Position numbers and translations under genes: made by a program | Notes under the pieces: model-generated | Databases searched by the model: none | Seen by the model: the letters and a program-made list of their open reading frames with translations, nothing else | Told to the model about the DNA's origin: nothing | NCBI GenBank assembly: GCA_950097015.1 | Contig: CATNEN010000038.1 | Span: forward strand, 26,139,001-26,203,000 | Source of the DNA: Macrostomum hystrix | Taxonomy: Eukaryota; Platyhelminthes; Macrostomidae | Reading direction: 5' to 3' | DNA length: 64,000 bases | Shown here: positions 35,658-48,307 of the stretch, in pieces | Numbering within the stretch: the first letter of the stretch is position 1 | How the letters are laid out: the number at the start of each line of letters is the position of its first letter

Positions 35658-36475
35658 TTTGAGTTGTGTCACTGATTGCTAAGTTGAGAACTGGTTCGCT
35701 CAAGAAACAGGAGGCGATGTTCTGCAGTTAAGGAGGCAGGAGGATCAGATCTAATTGTCATCGACGTTTGGTTTCATTGGCGCACAAGGAAAATAGAATA
35801 GGAGAGTGACAGAGAACAGGGGCATGTACTGTCTCTAATAATGCATACAGTACAGTTAGGGGGGTGGTGGGTAGGGTCACAGTAGCTGGATTGGCTGAAT
35901 CACTCCCCACTAAATATGGCCCTAGCGGTGAGGCAGGGCGAGGGGCTTGGGAAGTTGGGGTGGGTTTTGGGCTGGTCGGAAATTAAGGGGCGGCTTGAGG
36001 GGAGAAGAGTTAGAGAGAGGAAAATTGAAGAGGTGCTTCGCGCGGTCGTTCTATAAACTTGCTAGCAATGAGAAGTGGGGTTGTTGTAGGAGAATGGTGA
36101 ATTCGTGGGCTTGTTTAGTTCGCTTCGTGTCGTCTTCTGTATTGCTTCGATTCCCATATGAGAACGATTCGCGTTCAAATAAGCATTTTCCATGTAAGAA
36201 CCCGAGCGACAGTTGAGCTGCCCGCCTTCTCCCCTCCCTGCTACTGAGTCTAGACTATAGGGCCGTCGTCGTGTCATTTCCGTCTGCTACCCAAGCTGGT
36301 CGCAATGGGGGAAGAAACTATGAAAAATTGCTTCCCAGCAGCAGGCTTATGTGATTGTGCTGTACAATGGCCCATTCCTTGCTGTGACTTCTGATTACAC
36401 TCACTTTGCACTCAAATCGTTTCTGCGGAGGACAGCTTGGAAAATTTTATTCTGGGGATATGGAAATAGGGAGAG
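35658..36475. other. Upstream flank of the LRR gene
   Basis: Unique sequence with a G-rich section around 35858-36010. No gene supported. It presumably includes the minus-strand LRR promoter and 5' UTR. Confidence 0.4.
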
Positions 36476-36637
36476 ATCTAGAAAGAAATCTATAGAGAGA
36501 TCAGTGAGGGTCTAGTGAGAAATCTAGTGAGAGATCTAGTGAGAGATCTAGTGAGAGATCAGTGAGAGATCTAGAGTGAGATCTAGTGAGATCCAATCAA
36601 ATCTAGTGAGAGATCTAATGAGAGATCTAGTGAGAGA
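36476..36637. repeat. Short 12-bp repeat (GAGATCTAGTGA)
   Basis: About 12 degenerate units around GAGATCTAGTGA, directly beside the truncated end of the BEL/Pao fragment. Confidence 0.85.
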
Positions 36638-38040
36638 TTTTTGTGGTGTTTGAAGACATCTTGATGACGGGAAAGTGCGGCAGGACGTAGATGATCATCG
36701 ATGATCTTTCCTTTTGGACTAGTATCATCGACGATTTCCAGGATCCCTTCTGCTTTGTGCTTTTCGAACTCTCCATAGTACTCTTGACGTTCCGCCTGTT
36801 AAAGACGACGGTGTGTAGCCTGAGCGCGACCCCAAGCTTGTCCGAAGTTTGATGGGAGTTGCTCCGCTCCAGGCTTGAAGGGTAATGCGACCGAGTAACG
36901 ACCGTCCGATCCACGTGTGGCTGAGTCCAGGAGGTCTTTCGTCAAAACGTCGCCTCGTGGATTGGGTTTTTCGGCCCCTCTTTCGATGCCGAGCAGCTCG
37001 AGGCTGGTCATTCGGTCGACCAGACATTCAAGGTTGTCGCGACGGGATTGTGACAGCAGTGAGTTGGCGATGAGTTGACTAGAGTTGAGAAGCCCACTGG
37101 GTCTACAGTCGTCGGTGTTTTCGAGGCAGCCTGTGAGGACGGCACCAAGCGGGGTGAGGTGCGCGGTCAGACTTTGCCGCAGTGGGATTGCAGGAACGCT
37201 CGGGCCTATTAACCGCTGAGCATAGTCGTTACCGATGAGCAAATCTAACTCAAGTTCCCCGTCTTGGGAAGGTAGGAGATTGGCTATTCCATGGGGCAAG
37301 TGTTGCAGAGTGGCCAGAATGTCGCTTGGTAGCTGGACAGCTGGTATGTGGATTGGTGGAGCGATGTGCTCGGTTGCCAGAACTCGGAGTGGTAAACGGC
37401 GGCCATCGGGTGTAGAGAGTTCGAGTTCGACGATGTCTGCAGTCACTCGGCGACGAGAGTCGGTGTGACATGAAGAGCTGTCAAGCGAGATTCGGCGATG
37501 TAAACGAAGACCGAGTTTTCGAGCCACCTCGAGTTTTATGTACGTGAAACTGCAGCCGCCATCGATGAGGACCGACACTCGCGTAGTTCCGCCGCTAGTC
37601 GGGTTTACAGCAGTGGCAGAGAATGTGGCCATGATGGACGGCCTTATCAACTCGTCGCAGGTGGAGGAGATGCAGGAGACGGTATTGAAGGTGTTATCGT
37701 TCATGGCTTTTAAGTTGGCGAATGCCGTCGGCAATGCGGCCGTCGAGTCGAGGTTGCTGTTGGCTTTCGCTGTTGAGTCGACGTGAAGAACATGCTGTGG
37801 CGGATTGAAACGCGCTCCGTGAAGTGATGTGTGGTGCAGGGCTCGACACTCGCGGCATCTGTTCCGGGAGCTACAGTTTAAGGTGGCATGGCTACGCAGG
37901 CAGTTGAGGCACAGGGCCTTGCTCCGAATAATGCAGAGCCGATCATCGGGCTTCGATGTCCTGACCGTTCGCAGTAGACGCAGATCGGTGCATGTGCACG
38001 TGACCAGCACTAGGAGTGGGTGAAGTTACGGAGCGGTTTG
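36630..38040 (-). pseudogene. BEL/Pao retrotransposon fragment: zinc knuckle, protease, start of RT
   Basis: Minus-strand open frame 36799-38010 shows a BEL/Pao gag-end zinc-knuckle region (CLNCLRSHATLNC then CRECRALHHTSLH), then the retropepsin-like region with VLIDGGCSFTYI (DUF1758 type) and LLIGNDY, then the linker leading to reverse transcriptase. Beyond 36799 the homology continues only after frame changes, up to a degraded YLPHHPV-type motif and TTK-type motif near 36640, and there it stops. The catalytic RT, RNase H and integrase parts are absent, so the element is dead. Its orientation is opposite to the neighbouring gag half. Confidence 0.8.
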
Positions 38041-38108
38041 TGGCAGCGTTGATTCGACTAGCTCCGGCATAGGGGGCGAAACCATGTATCCACACAGCTA
38101 AGTCGAAA

Positions 38109-38984
38109 ATGAAGACGCGCAGCACCACCTCGACTCGTGGAAAGCTCGGTCACAAATCTCAAAACCGAGTAAGACCAACATACGCTAACCTGACTGCCAG
38201 CGGCCTCCCCGCACCTGCCAGCTCAGTCGGCTCCATTGCATTCGGTGTATCTAACCAACAGGACGCTGTACAACAACTTATTGGCGCAATGGCTCAGATG
38301 ATGCAGCAGAACCAGCTGCTCGTACAACAGCTTCACATAAACCAGACCACATCCCAGCCCGAACCTCCGACGCCTCGACCGGCGTCCCTCTTCGGCGACA
38401 CAATCCTCCGCAATGTCCAACTTCAAGGTTTCGACGGTGAAGACCCAGCTAGTTTCCCTGCATTTTGGAGTTCTTTCACTTACCGCATCGACAGCTGCAA
38501 CTACACAGACGTTGTTAAATTTGAAGCTCTTCGCGGGCTTCTCGCTGGCGCTGCCCTCCGGAAACTAGGTGGTCTCGACGCCTGTCAACCGGGGGCCTAC
38601 AACCAAGCCTGCCGTATTCTCCAAGCTAATTATGGCGACCTGTGGGAGCAGAAGAGCAGAATCGACCACCAGAGCCTGGAGGAATTTTCAGACACACTTC
38701 GCCTCACAGTCGGCCAGCTAACTCGCCTCGGTGAAACCAGTGCCGCCCTGGATCCCTACGTGCATGCACTGTGGCCAAAGCTTCCACCGGCACTCCAATC
38801 AGATATCCAGGATGTGCGTTGTAAGTCGTTGCAACCGCTAATTCCAACAATGCAAGAGCTCCAAGGACACCTCGACAACAAGCTTCGAGCCATCCGTGCC
38901 TCGCAAGCCAACTACACATCAGCTGCATACTTTAGTGCGCTCTGCTACCAGTTTGTCGCTTGGGACAAAATTTCCTTGCTTTAA
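38109..38984 (+). pseudogene. BEL/Pao gag fragment (DUF1759 type)
   Basis: 291-residue frame with an N-terminal low-complexity region and a DUF1759-like capsid region from about residue 105: GFDGEDPASFPAFWSSF, then FEALRGLLAGAALRKL and the YGDLW segment typical of BEL/Pao gag. It ends before any zinc knuckle; the last 15-20 residues do not look like gag. It lies head to head with the minus-strand protease fragment, about 70-100 bp away, so the original gag-protease order has been broken by an inversion. No LTRs are recognised. Confidence 0.75.
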
Positions 38985-39660
38985 CTTGTATTAAGAAAGT
39001 GAAAAGCATTTGGTCCGAAGATCTAGTGGGCTTAGTGCGCACTAGAAGCAACTAAAGGGGAACTCTACCGAGAAAGGAATTAAAAACATAGACAACGATT
39101 GAGTTAACAAGGGGGCGGGGCAGGATGCGTAGTCTATGGGCTAAAAGGACGATAGAAAGCGAAACAATTAAAGTGCAGTGAAACGCACAGATTCTATACT
39201 ACCTATAGTATAGAATCTGTAATATAGAATCTGTGGTGAAACGTACTGATTAACTAATTGGTGAGCAAGAGAGAAAAGAGGAGAGTCGAAGGAAACAACG
39301 AGAAGGTTTTCTGGAGGAAGCATTTCCGACAGGAGCTCTTAAAGTCTCATAAATAGTCCCAAAGCATCGATTGGGCTGTAAACTGAAGCGAGCAAATTGC
39401 AGAGCATAAAAATAAGCCATCAATCAATATTAATCTGCCTAATGCAATCCCCAACATACGAACCCCAAGAGCTGAACGAAACAGGACAGGCCTGGCTACT
39501 GTCTAATTCGAGTGGGGGGGAATTAAGATAATTAAGAGGAATGAGAATGAGATTGTGAGACTACAAGTAATAGGGATGGATAGTGAATTAGTGAATTTAA
39601 ATTGCACCCAGTTCAGTGCTGCTCTTTTAAAGGCTGTGTACATCTGTTTAGTCCATGGAC
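38985..39660. other. Unique spacer with a perfect hairpin
   Basis: No gene. It contains a 15-bp perfect inverted repeat (39187-39201 and 39206-39220) with a 4-base loop, followed by a third partial copy of the arm. Confidence 0.5.
39187..39234. repeat. Hairpin plus extra arm copy
   Basis: Left arm ACAGATTCTATACTA, loop CCTA, perfect complementary right arm, then ATATAGAATCTGT at 39222-39234 as a third copy. It could be a short foldback remnant or a structured RNA; no terminator role is implied. Confidence 0.8.
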
Positions 39661-39743
39661 AGAAACGAGAATGAAAATGAGAGTGAGAATGAGAGTGAGA
39701 GTGGGAGTAAGAGTGAGAGTGAGGGTGAGAGTTAGAATGAGTT

Positions 39744-39778
<35 letters not shown>

Positions 39779-40205
39779 TTGAGGGTGAGAGTGAGAGTGA
39801 GATTGAGGATGAGAGTGAGAGTGAGAATGAGAGTGAGAGTGAGAATTAGACTGAGAGTGAGAGTTAGAGTGAGAGTGAGAGTGGGAGTAAGAGTGAGAGT
39901 GAGGGTGAGAGTTAGAATGAGTTTGAGAGTGAGTGTGAGAGTGAGGGTGAGAGTGAGATTGAGGGTGAGAGTGAGAGTGAGATTGAGGATGAGAGTGAGA
40001 GTGAGAATGAGAGTGAGAGTGAGAATTAGACTGAGAGTGAGAGTGAGAGTGAGAGTGGGAGTAAGAGTGAGAGTGAGGGTGAGAGTTAGAATGAGTTTGA
40101 GAGTGAGAGTGAGATTGAGGGTGAGAGTGAGATTGAGGGTGAGAGTGAGAGTGAGATTGAGGATGAGAGTGAGAGTGAGAATGAGAGTGAGAGTGAGAAT
40201 TAGAC

Positions 40206-40242
<37 letters not shown>

Positions 40243-40294
40243 TAGAATGAGTTTGAGAGTGAGAGTGAGATTGAGGGTGAGAGTGAGATTGAGG

Positions 40295-40342
<48 letters not shown>

Positions 40343-40561
40343 ATGAGAGTGAGAGTGAGAGTGAGATTGAGGATGAGAGTGAGAGTGAGAGTGAGAATGA
40401 GAGTGAGAGTGAAAATTAGAGTGAGAGTGAGAGTGAGAGTGAGATTGAGGATGAGAGTAAGAGTGAGAGTGAGAATGAGAGTGAGAGTGAGAGTGAGAGT
40501 GAGAATGAGAGTGAGATTGAGGATGAGAGTGAGAGTGAGAGTGAGAATGAGAGTGAGAGTT

Positions 40562-40636
<75 letters not shown>

Positions 40637-40662
40637 ATTAGAGTGAGAGTGAGAGTGAAAGA
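39661..40662. repeat. Hexamer array (GTGAGA)n
   Basis: About 165 units of GTGAGA with interspersed GTGAGG, ATGAGA, TTGAGG and TTAGA variants. A repeating variant pattern (about 180 bp: 39700, 39880, 40060) shows higher-order duplications. His/Ser and Arg/Val open frames are artefacts. Confidence 0.95.
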
Positions 40663-41039
40663 GCAACAAACACACAAATCATGTGTGTTAAATAAAAATG
40701 CGAAATGGCACAGAACCATTGATGGCGATGAAATCAATGGAGTCATGGGAAATTGACAGTATTGAAAGTACATTAGCTGTCGGGCGCCAACTGTTTCTGT
40801 GACAGGAAGTGAAATTTTGAAAACTGATGATTTTCTATCTGTAGCAAATTGATGCATGCATAGAAGGCTGCTGTGTGCAAAGTGGTCTGTGATGGACCAA
40901 CAGTATATCGTCTGCATGACTGCCAAAATACCAGCTGAAAGTTATTTTAAGTCTGCAGACCAGCTGTTCTGCATTTGGGCGGAGCAGCAGATTTGGCTGA
41001 TTCTGCTGCTAATATATTCAAAGGGCACGAGAGGACATT
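40663..41039. other. Unique spacer
   Basis: Non-repetitive; no gene supported. Confidence 0.45.
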
Positions 41040-41370
41040 GGGAGTGCGTGGCAGGGCGAGAGAATGGGAGAGAGTAACGAAGTGACATTGGCAGTGAGTG
41101 ACAGGGTGGGAGAATCGAAGAGAGTAACGGAGTGACATTGGCAGTGAGTGACAGGGTGAGAGAATCGAAGAGAGTAACGGAGTGACATTGGCAGTGAGTG
41201 GCAGGGTGAGAGAATGGGAGAGAGTAACGAAGTGACATTGGCAGTGAGTGACAGGGTGGGAGAATCGAAGAGAGTAACGGAGTGACATTGGCAGTGAGTG
41301 ACGGGGTGAGAAAATGGAAGAGAGTGACAAAGTGATATTGGCAGTGACTGGCAAAGACAGCGCGAGGCAA
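41040..41370. repeat. 50-bp minisatellite
   Basis: Six to seven units of about 50 bp sharing GTGACATTGGCAGTGAGTG and GAGAGAGTAACG, the largest unit size in the window. Confidence 0.92.
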
Positions 41371-41737
41371 AGAGAAGCAAATGATGTCTTACCCGAGTAG
41401 AAATGCACGTTCAGCAGATGATAAAAAATCACGCCAAACAAAGCACCTACTTCACCTAAAAAATCCATTATATATATGCCTGGGCGCATTTTTTTACATT
41501 TTAGCAGCGATTGACGTGGACAAGGCAAGCGAAAGTTGCGTCGCATCGCATTTTCGCAGCAAGTATATTCTGTGTTTTACTACCTTACCTTAAAACAATA
41601 TAATGGGCTGTAATAAAAAGTTTTTAGCATAAAAAAATATACGCCAGGGGAATTATGCGGGAGTTAAATTTTCTACTGATTATTCATCGCGCTATGGTAC
41701 TGTAAAAAACATTCAGAACATGCTGCTTTTATCACAC
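41371..41737. other. Unique spacer
   Basis: No gene supported. Confidence 0.45.
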
Positions 41738-42213
41738 TCTTCCCCTCTCCCTCCCACACTCTTCCTCTCTCCCTTCCACTCTTCCCCACTCCATCCCACA
41801 CTCTTCCCCTCTCCCTCCCACACTCTTCCCCTCTCCCTTCCACTCTTCCCCACTCCATCCCACACTCTTCCCCTCTCCCTCCCACACTCTTCCCCTCTCC
41901 CTTCCACTCTTCCCCACTCCATCCCACACTCTTCCCCTCTCCCTCCCACACTCTTCCCCTCTCCCTCCCACACTCTTCCCCTCTCCCTCCCACACACTTC
42001 CCGTCTCCCTACCACACACTTCCCGTCTCCCTCCCACACTCTTTCCCTCTCCTTTTCACACACTTCCCGTCTCCCTACCACACACTTCCCGTCTCCCTAC
42101 CACACACTTCCCGTCTCCCTACCACACACTTCCCGTCTCCCTACCACACACTTCCCGTCTCCCTACCACACACTTCCCGTCTCCCTACCACACACTTCCC
42201 GTCTCCCTACCAC
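41738..42213. repeat. 22-bp pyrimidine-rich minisatellite
   Basis: About 22 units. The left half is built on CACTCTTCCCCTCTCCCTCC, the right half on CACACTTCCCGTCTCCCTAC, a clear switch of dominant variant along the array. Confidence 0.94.
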
Positions 42214-42837
42214 AACACTCATTAATTCCCCTACAAACTGCTTTAATCCCACTCTATTCGGAACTCAAACACTTTCAACCCGCAGTCTTCATCCAACTAA
42301 TCCCTCCCCTCCTACTCTTCATTCTTCGATCAGCCTCTACTCCAATATTCTCTATTCATCATCCGTTGTAGCAGAAACGCATTCTAAAGCCCAACTATAA
42401 ACATGTCACAGTCACTCATGTCCTCATTCTGGGATTTTGTGTAGAAATTCTCCCATTTAGCAATGCTGCTCGGGTCGTTGTCCTTCTCTGATCTGCAGTG
42501 TCACGGAGACAAGCATAAAAATGTTTTAACGCTTCTAATATATACAGCATATAGATATATAAATTAATCCCAGATTCTTACAGTTCCCAAGGGTCGGGTC
42601 ACAGCAAATATAATTACAACCACTGGAATAGGGCCGTAAAAAACCACTAGCTTAAAAGTACATTAATAAATAGCTTACATTTTTTGCTACGTGTAGGCAG
42701 AAACTCTGATACTTGTTACATACAATGCACCGTGGTTTTTAAGACGGTTATAGCAATGTTGCAGTAAAACCCAAATTTTAGACACATTGACAGAAGGAAT
42801 ATGCAGCGTCAGTCCTAGATTACAAACTATCTCTTGC
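42214..42837. other. Unique spacer
   Basis: AT-rich; no gene supported. Confidence 0.45.
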
Positions 42838-44305
42838 GTATCCTACACTTTCTCATCCTTATCCTTGACTTTCTGAGCCTTATCCCAGACTTACTGATCC
42901 TTTTTCTTGGACTTTCTCATCCTCTATCCTACACTTTCTCATCCTTATCCTTGACTTTCTGAGCCTTATCCAAGTCTTACTGATCCTTTTTCTTGGACTT
43001 TCTCATCCTCTATCCTACACTTTCTCATCCTTATCCTTGACTTTCTGAGCCTTATCCAAGTCTTACTGATCCTTTTTCTTGGACTTTCTCATCCTCTATC
43101 CTACACTTTCTCATCCTTATCCTTGACTTTCTGATCCTTATCCTACACTTTCTCATCCTTATCCTTGACTTTCTCATCCTTATCCATGACTTTCTGATCC
43201 TTATCCTACACTTTCTCATCCTTATCCTTGACTTTCTCATCCTTATCCTTGACTTTCTGATCCTTATCCTAGACTTTCTCATCCTTATCCTACACTTTCT
43301 CATCCTTATCCTACACTTTCTCATCCTTATCCTACACTTTCTCATCCTTATCCTTGACTTTCTCATCCTTATCCTACACTTTCTCATCCTTATTCTAGAC
43401 TTTCTCATCCTTATCCTAGACTTTCTCATCCTTATCCTAGACTTTCTCATCCTTATCCTAGACTTTCTCATCCTTATCCTAGACTTTCTCATTCTTATCC
43501 TAAACTTTATCATCCTTATCCATGACTTTCTGATCCTTATCCTAGACTTTCTCATCCTTATCCTAGACTTTCTCATCCTTATCCTAGACTTTCTCATCCT
43601 TATCCTAGACTTTCTCATTCTTATCCTAAACTTTATCATCCTTATCCATGACTTTCTGATCCTTATCCTAGACTTTCTCATCCTTATCCTACACTTTCTC
43701 ATCCTTATCCTAGGCTTTCTCATTCTTATCCAAAACTTTCTCATCCTTATCCTACACTTTCTCATCCTTATCCTAGACTTTCTCATTCTTATCCTAAACT
43801 TTATCATCCTTATCCATGACTTTCTGATCCTTATCCTAGTCTTTCTCATCCTTATCCTACACTTTCTCATCCTTATCCTAGGCTTTCTCATTCTTATCCA
43901 AAACTTTCTCATCCTTATCCTACACTTTCTCATCCTTATCCTAGACTTTCTCATTCTTATCCTAAACTTTCTCATCCTTATCCTAGACTTTCTCATCCTT
44001 ATCCTACACTTTCTCATCCTTATCCTAGGCTTTCTCATTCTTATGCAAAACTTTCTCATCCTTATCCTACACTTTCTCATCCTTATCCTAGACTTTCTCA
44101 TCCTTATCCTAGACTTTCTCATCCTTATCCTAGACTTTCTCATTCTTATCCTAAACTTTCTCATCCTTATCCTACACTTTCTCATCCTTATCCTAGACTT
44201 TCTCATCCTTATCCTAGACTTTCTCATCCTTATCCTAGACTTTCTCATTCTTATCCTAAACTTTCTCATCCTTATCCATGACTTTCTGATCCTCATCGTA
44301 GACTC
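42838..44305. repeat. 21-bp minisatellite
   Basis: About 70 units of core CTTATCCTAGACTTTCTCAT with ACAC, TTGAC, ATGAC, AAAC and GGC variants. Multi-unit blocks recur (for example around 43500 and 43620). The Arg/Met/Lys-rich minus frame of 414 residues exists only because the unit is 21 bp. Confidence 0.96.
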
Positions 44306-44825
44306 ATCGCGATTTATCTGAGTTATATTTATTCCAGTCTATGCAGTTATCCCAGCATAGGCGCAGTTGTAATGTTATTTCAGCTAAAAGTACAAACGCA
44401 GGTTAATAAAACAGACTGTTTTATTACTCTTAACAGCTGCATTGGAACTAACTGTAGAGAACCTAATAAATATAAAATGCAACTTTTAATCGCAAAGTAC
44501 ATGAGCAGCAAAGGCAGCTAGTTAAGAAATGGCCAGCTACCAAGCCAAATAGAAACTGCTAATGAAGGGGCGGCTGTTGTCTTCAAGGTTTGACAAAACT
44601 GAGCGTTTTCCTGGAAAAGGCTGGCTGAATCCCGGACGAAATTATGCAAATTTCTTTGCAATGCGAACAGCGGCAATAAATTATTATTATTTCCCCTACT
44701 TAAAGTGTAGAAATCAGCGGCAGACGTCAAATACTCGTTCAAATGTCACATATCAGCCCGCTTTGCCTCTATTAGAAATAAATGCAAGCAAAATGCGGAA
44801 ATTACACTTGGATCGTAACAGCAAA
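44306..44825. other. Unique spacer
   Basis: No gene supported; open frames run into the next array. Confidence 0.45.
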
Positions 44826-47800
44826 AGCATCTGGGAGAGTGACAGCATGAGGATCTGGGAGAGTGACAGCATGAGGATCTGGGAGAGTGACAGCGTGAGG
44901 ATCTGGGAGAGTGACAGCATGAGGATTTGAGAGTAACAGCATGAGGATCTGGGAGAGTGACAGCATGAGGATTTGAGAGTGTCAGCATGAGGATCTGGGA
45001 GAGTGTCAGCATGAGGATTTGAGAGTGACAGCATGAGGATCTGGGAGAGTGACAGCATGAGGATTTGAGAGAGTGTCAGCATGAGGATCTGGGAGAGTGA
45101 CAGCGTGAGGATCTGGGAGAGTGACAGCATGAGGATTTGAGAGTAACAGCATGAGGATCTGGGAGAGTGTCAGCATGAGGATTTGAGAGTGACAGCATGA
45201 GGATCTGGGAGAGTGTCAGCATGAGGATTTGAGAGTGACAGCATGAGGATCTGGGAGAGTGACAGCATGAGGATTTGAGAGTGACAGCATGAGGATCTGG
45301 GAGAGTGACAGCGTGAGGATCTGGGAGAGTGACAGCATGAGGATTTGAGAGTAACAGCATGAGGATCTGGGAGAGTGACAGCATGAGGATTTGAGAGTAA
45401 CAGCATGAGGATCTGGGAGAGTGACAGCATGAGGATTTGAGAGTGTCAGCATGAGGATCTGGGAGAGTGTCAGCATGAGGATCTGGGAGAGTGTCAGCAT
45501 GAGGATTTGAGAGTGACAGCATGAGGATCTGGGAGAGTGACAGCATGAGGATTTGAGAGTGACAGCATGAGGATCTGGGAGAGTGACAGCATGAGGATCT
45601 GGGAGAGTGACAGCATGAGGATCTGGGAGAGTGACAGCATGAGGATCTGGGAGAGTGACAGCATGAGGATCTGGGAGAGTGACAGCATGAGGATCTGGGA
45701 GAGTGACAGCATGAGGATTTGAGAGAGTGTCAGCATGAGGATCTGGGAAAGTGACAGCATGAGGATCTGAGAGAGTGTCAGCATGAGGATCTGGGAAAGT
45801 GACAGCATGAGGATCTGGGAGAGTGACAGCATGAGGATCTGGGAGAGTGACAGCGTGAGGATCTGGGAGAGTGACAGCATGAGGATTTGAGAGTAACAGC
45901 ATGAGGATCTGGGAGAGTGACAGCATGAGGATTTGAGAGTGTCAGCATGAGGATCTGGGAGAGTGTCAGCATGAGGATTTGAGAGTGACAGCATGAGGAT
46001 CTGGGAGAGTGACAGCATGAGGATTTGAGAGAGTGTCAGCATGAGGATCTGGGAGAGTGACAGCGTGAGGATCTGGGAGAGTGACAGCATGAGGATTTGA
46101 GAGTAACAGCATGAGGATCTGGGAGAGTGTCAGCATGAGGATTTGAGAGTGACAGCATGAGGATCTGGGAGAGTGTCAGCATGAGGATTTGAGAGTGACA
46201 GCATGAGGATCTGGGAGAGTGACAGCATGAGGATTTGAGAGTGACAGCATGAGGATCTGGGAGAGTGACAGCGTGAGGATCTGGGAGAGTGACAGCATGA
46301 GGATTTGAGAGTAACAGCATGAGGATCTGGGAGAGTGACAGCATGAGGATTTGAGAGTAACAGCATGAGGATCTGGGAGAGTGACAGCATGAGGATTTGA
46401 GAGTGTCAGCATGAGGATCTGGGAGAGTGTCAGCATGAGGATCTGGGAGAGTGTCAGCATGAGGATTTGAGAGTGACAGCATGAGGATCTGGGAGAGTGA
46501 CAGCATGAGGATTTGAGAGTGACAGCATGAGGATCTGGGAGAGTGACAGCATGAGGATCTGGGAGAGTGACAGCATGAGGATCTGGGAGAGTGACAGCAT
46601 GAGGATCTGGGAGAGTGACAGCATGAGGATCTGGGAGAGTGACAGCATGAGGATCTGGGAGAGTGACAGCATGAGGATTTGAGAGAGTGTCAGCATGAGG
46701 ATCTGGGAAAGTGACAGCATGAGGATCTGAGAGAGTGTCAGCATGAGGATCTGGGAAAGTGACAGCATGAGGATCTGGGAGAGTGTCAGCATGAGGATCT
46801 GGGAGAGTGTCAGCATGAGGATTTGAGAGTGACAGCATGAGGATCTGGGAGAGTGACAGCATGAGGATCTGGGAGAGTGACAGCATGAGGATTTGACAGA
46901 GTGTCAGCATGAGGATCTGGGAGAGTGACAGCATGAGGATCTGGGAGAGTGACAGCATGAGGATCTGGGAGAGTGACAGCATGAGGATTTGAGAGAGTGT
47001 CAGCATGAGGATCTGGGAGAGTGACAGCATGAGGATCTGGGAGAGTGACAGCATGAGGATCTGGGAGAGTGACAGCATGAGGATCTGGGAGAGTGACAGC
47101 ATGAGGATTTGAGAGAGTGTCAGCATGAGGATCTGGGAAAGTGACAGCATGAGGATCTGGGAGAGTGTCAGCATGAGGATTTGAGAGTGACAGCATGAGG
47201 ATCTGGGAGAGTGACAGCATGAGGATTTGAGAGAGTGTCAGCATGAGGATCTGGGAGAGTGACAGCATGAGGATCTGGGAGAGTGACAGCATGAGGATCT
47301 GGGAGAGTGACAGCATGAGGATTTGAGAGAGTGTCAGCATGAGGATCTGGGAGAGTGACAGCATGAGGATTTGAGAGAGTGTCAGCATGAGGATCTGGGA
47401 GAGTGACAGTATGAGGATCTGGGAGAGTGTCAGCATGAGGATCTGGGAGAGTGACAGCATGAGGATTTGAGAGAGTGTCAGCATGAGGATCTGGGAGAGT
47501 GACAGCATGAGGATCTGGGAGAGTGACAGCATGAGGATCTGGGAGAGTGACAGCATGAGGATCTGGGAGAGTGACAGCATGAGGATTTGAGAGAGTGTCA
47601 GCATGAGGATCTGGGAAAGTGACAGCATGAGGATCTGGGAGAGTGTCAGCATGAGGATTTGAGAGTGACAGCATGAGGATCTGGGAGAGTGACAGCATGA
47701 GGATTTGAGAGAGTGTCAGCATGAGGATCTGGGAGAGTGACAGCATGAGGATCTGGGAGAGTGACAGCATGAGGATCTGGGAGAGTGACAGCATGAGGAT

Positions 47801-48307
47801 TTGAGAGAGTGTCAGCATGAGGATCTGGGAGAGTGACAGCATGAGGATTTGAGAGAGTGTCAGCATGAGGATCTGGGAGAGTGACAGTATGAGGATCTGG
47901 GAGAGTGTCAGCATGAGGATCTGGGAGAGTGACAGCATGAGGATCTGGGAGAGTGACAGCATGAGGATCTGGGAGAGTGACAGCATGAGGATTTGAGAGA
48001 GTGTCAGCATGAGGATCTGGGAAAGTGACAGCATGAGGATCTGGGAGAGTGTCAGCATGAGGATCTGGGAGAGTGTCAGCATGAGGATTTGAGAGTGACA
48101 GCATGAGGATCTGGGAGAGTGACAGCATGAGGATTTGAGAGAGTGTCAGCATGAGGATCTGGGAGAGTGACAGTATGAGGATCTGGGAGAGTGTCAGCAT
48201 GAGGATCTGGGAGAGTGTCAGCATGAGGATCTGGGAGAGTGACAGCACGAGGATTTGAGAGAGTGTCAGCATGAGGATCTGGGAGAGTGACAGCATGAGG
48301 ATCTGGT
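44826..48307. repeat. 22/24-bp minisatellite with an exact 960-bp higher-order repeat
   Basis: Units of core GTGACAGCATGAGGATCTGG (24 bp) interleaved with 22-bp TTGAGAGTGACAGC and 24-bp TTGAGAGAGTGTCAGC variants. Sequence from about 44880 to 45800 is repeated essentially base for base at 45840 to 46760 (offset 960), including rare CAGCGTG and AGTAACAG variants. A further near-identical block has an offset of 478 (47168 and 47646). Confidence 0.97.

Noticed and set aside
39503-40926. His/Ser and Leu/Thr repeat frames, and an Arg/Val frame on the other strand
   Set aside because: Hexamer array translated in several frames on both strands.
43052-44296. 414-residue Arg/Met/Lys repeat frame
   Set aside because: Consequence of a 21-bp unit without stops in that frame; no signal peptide or flanking exon structure supports coding.
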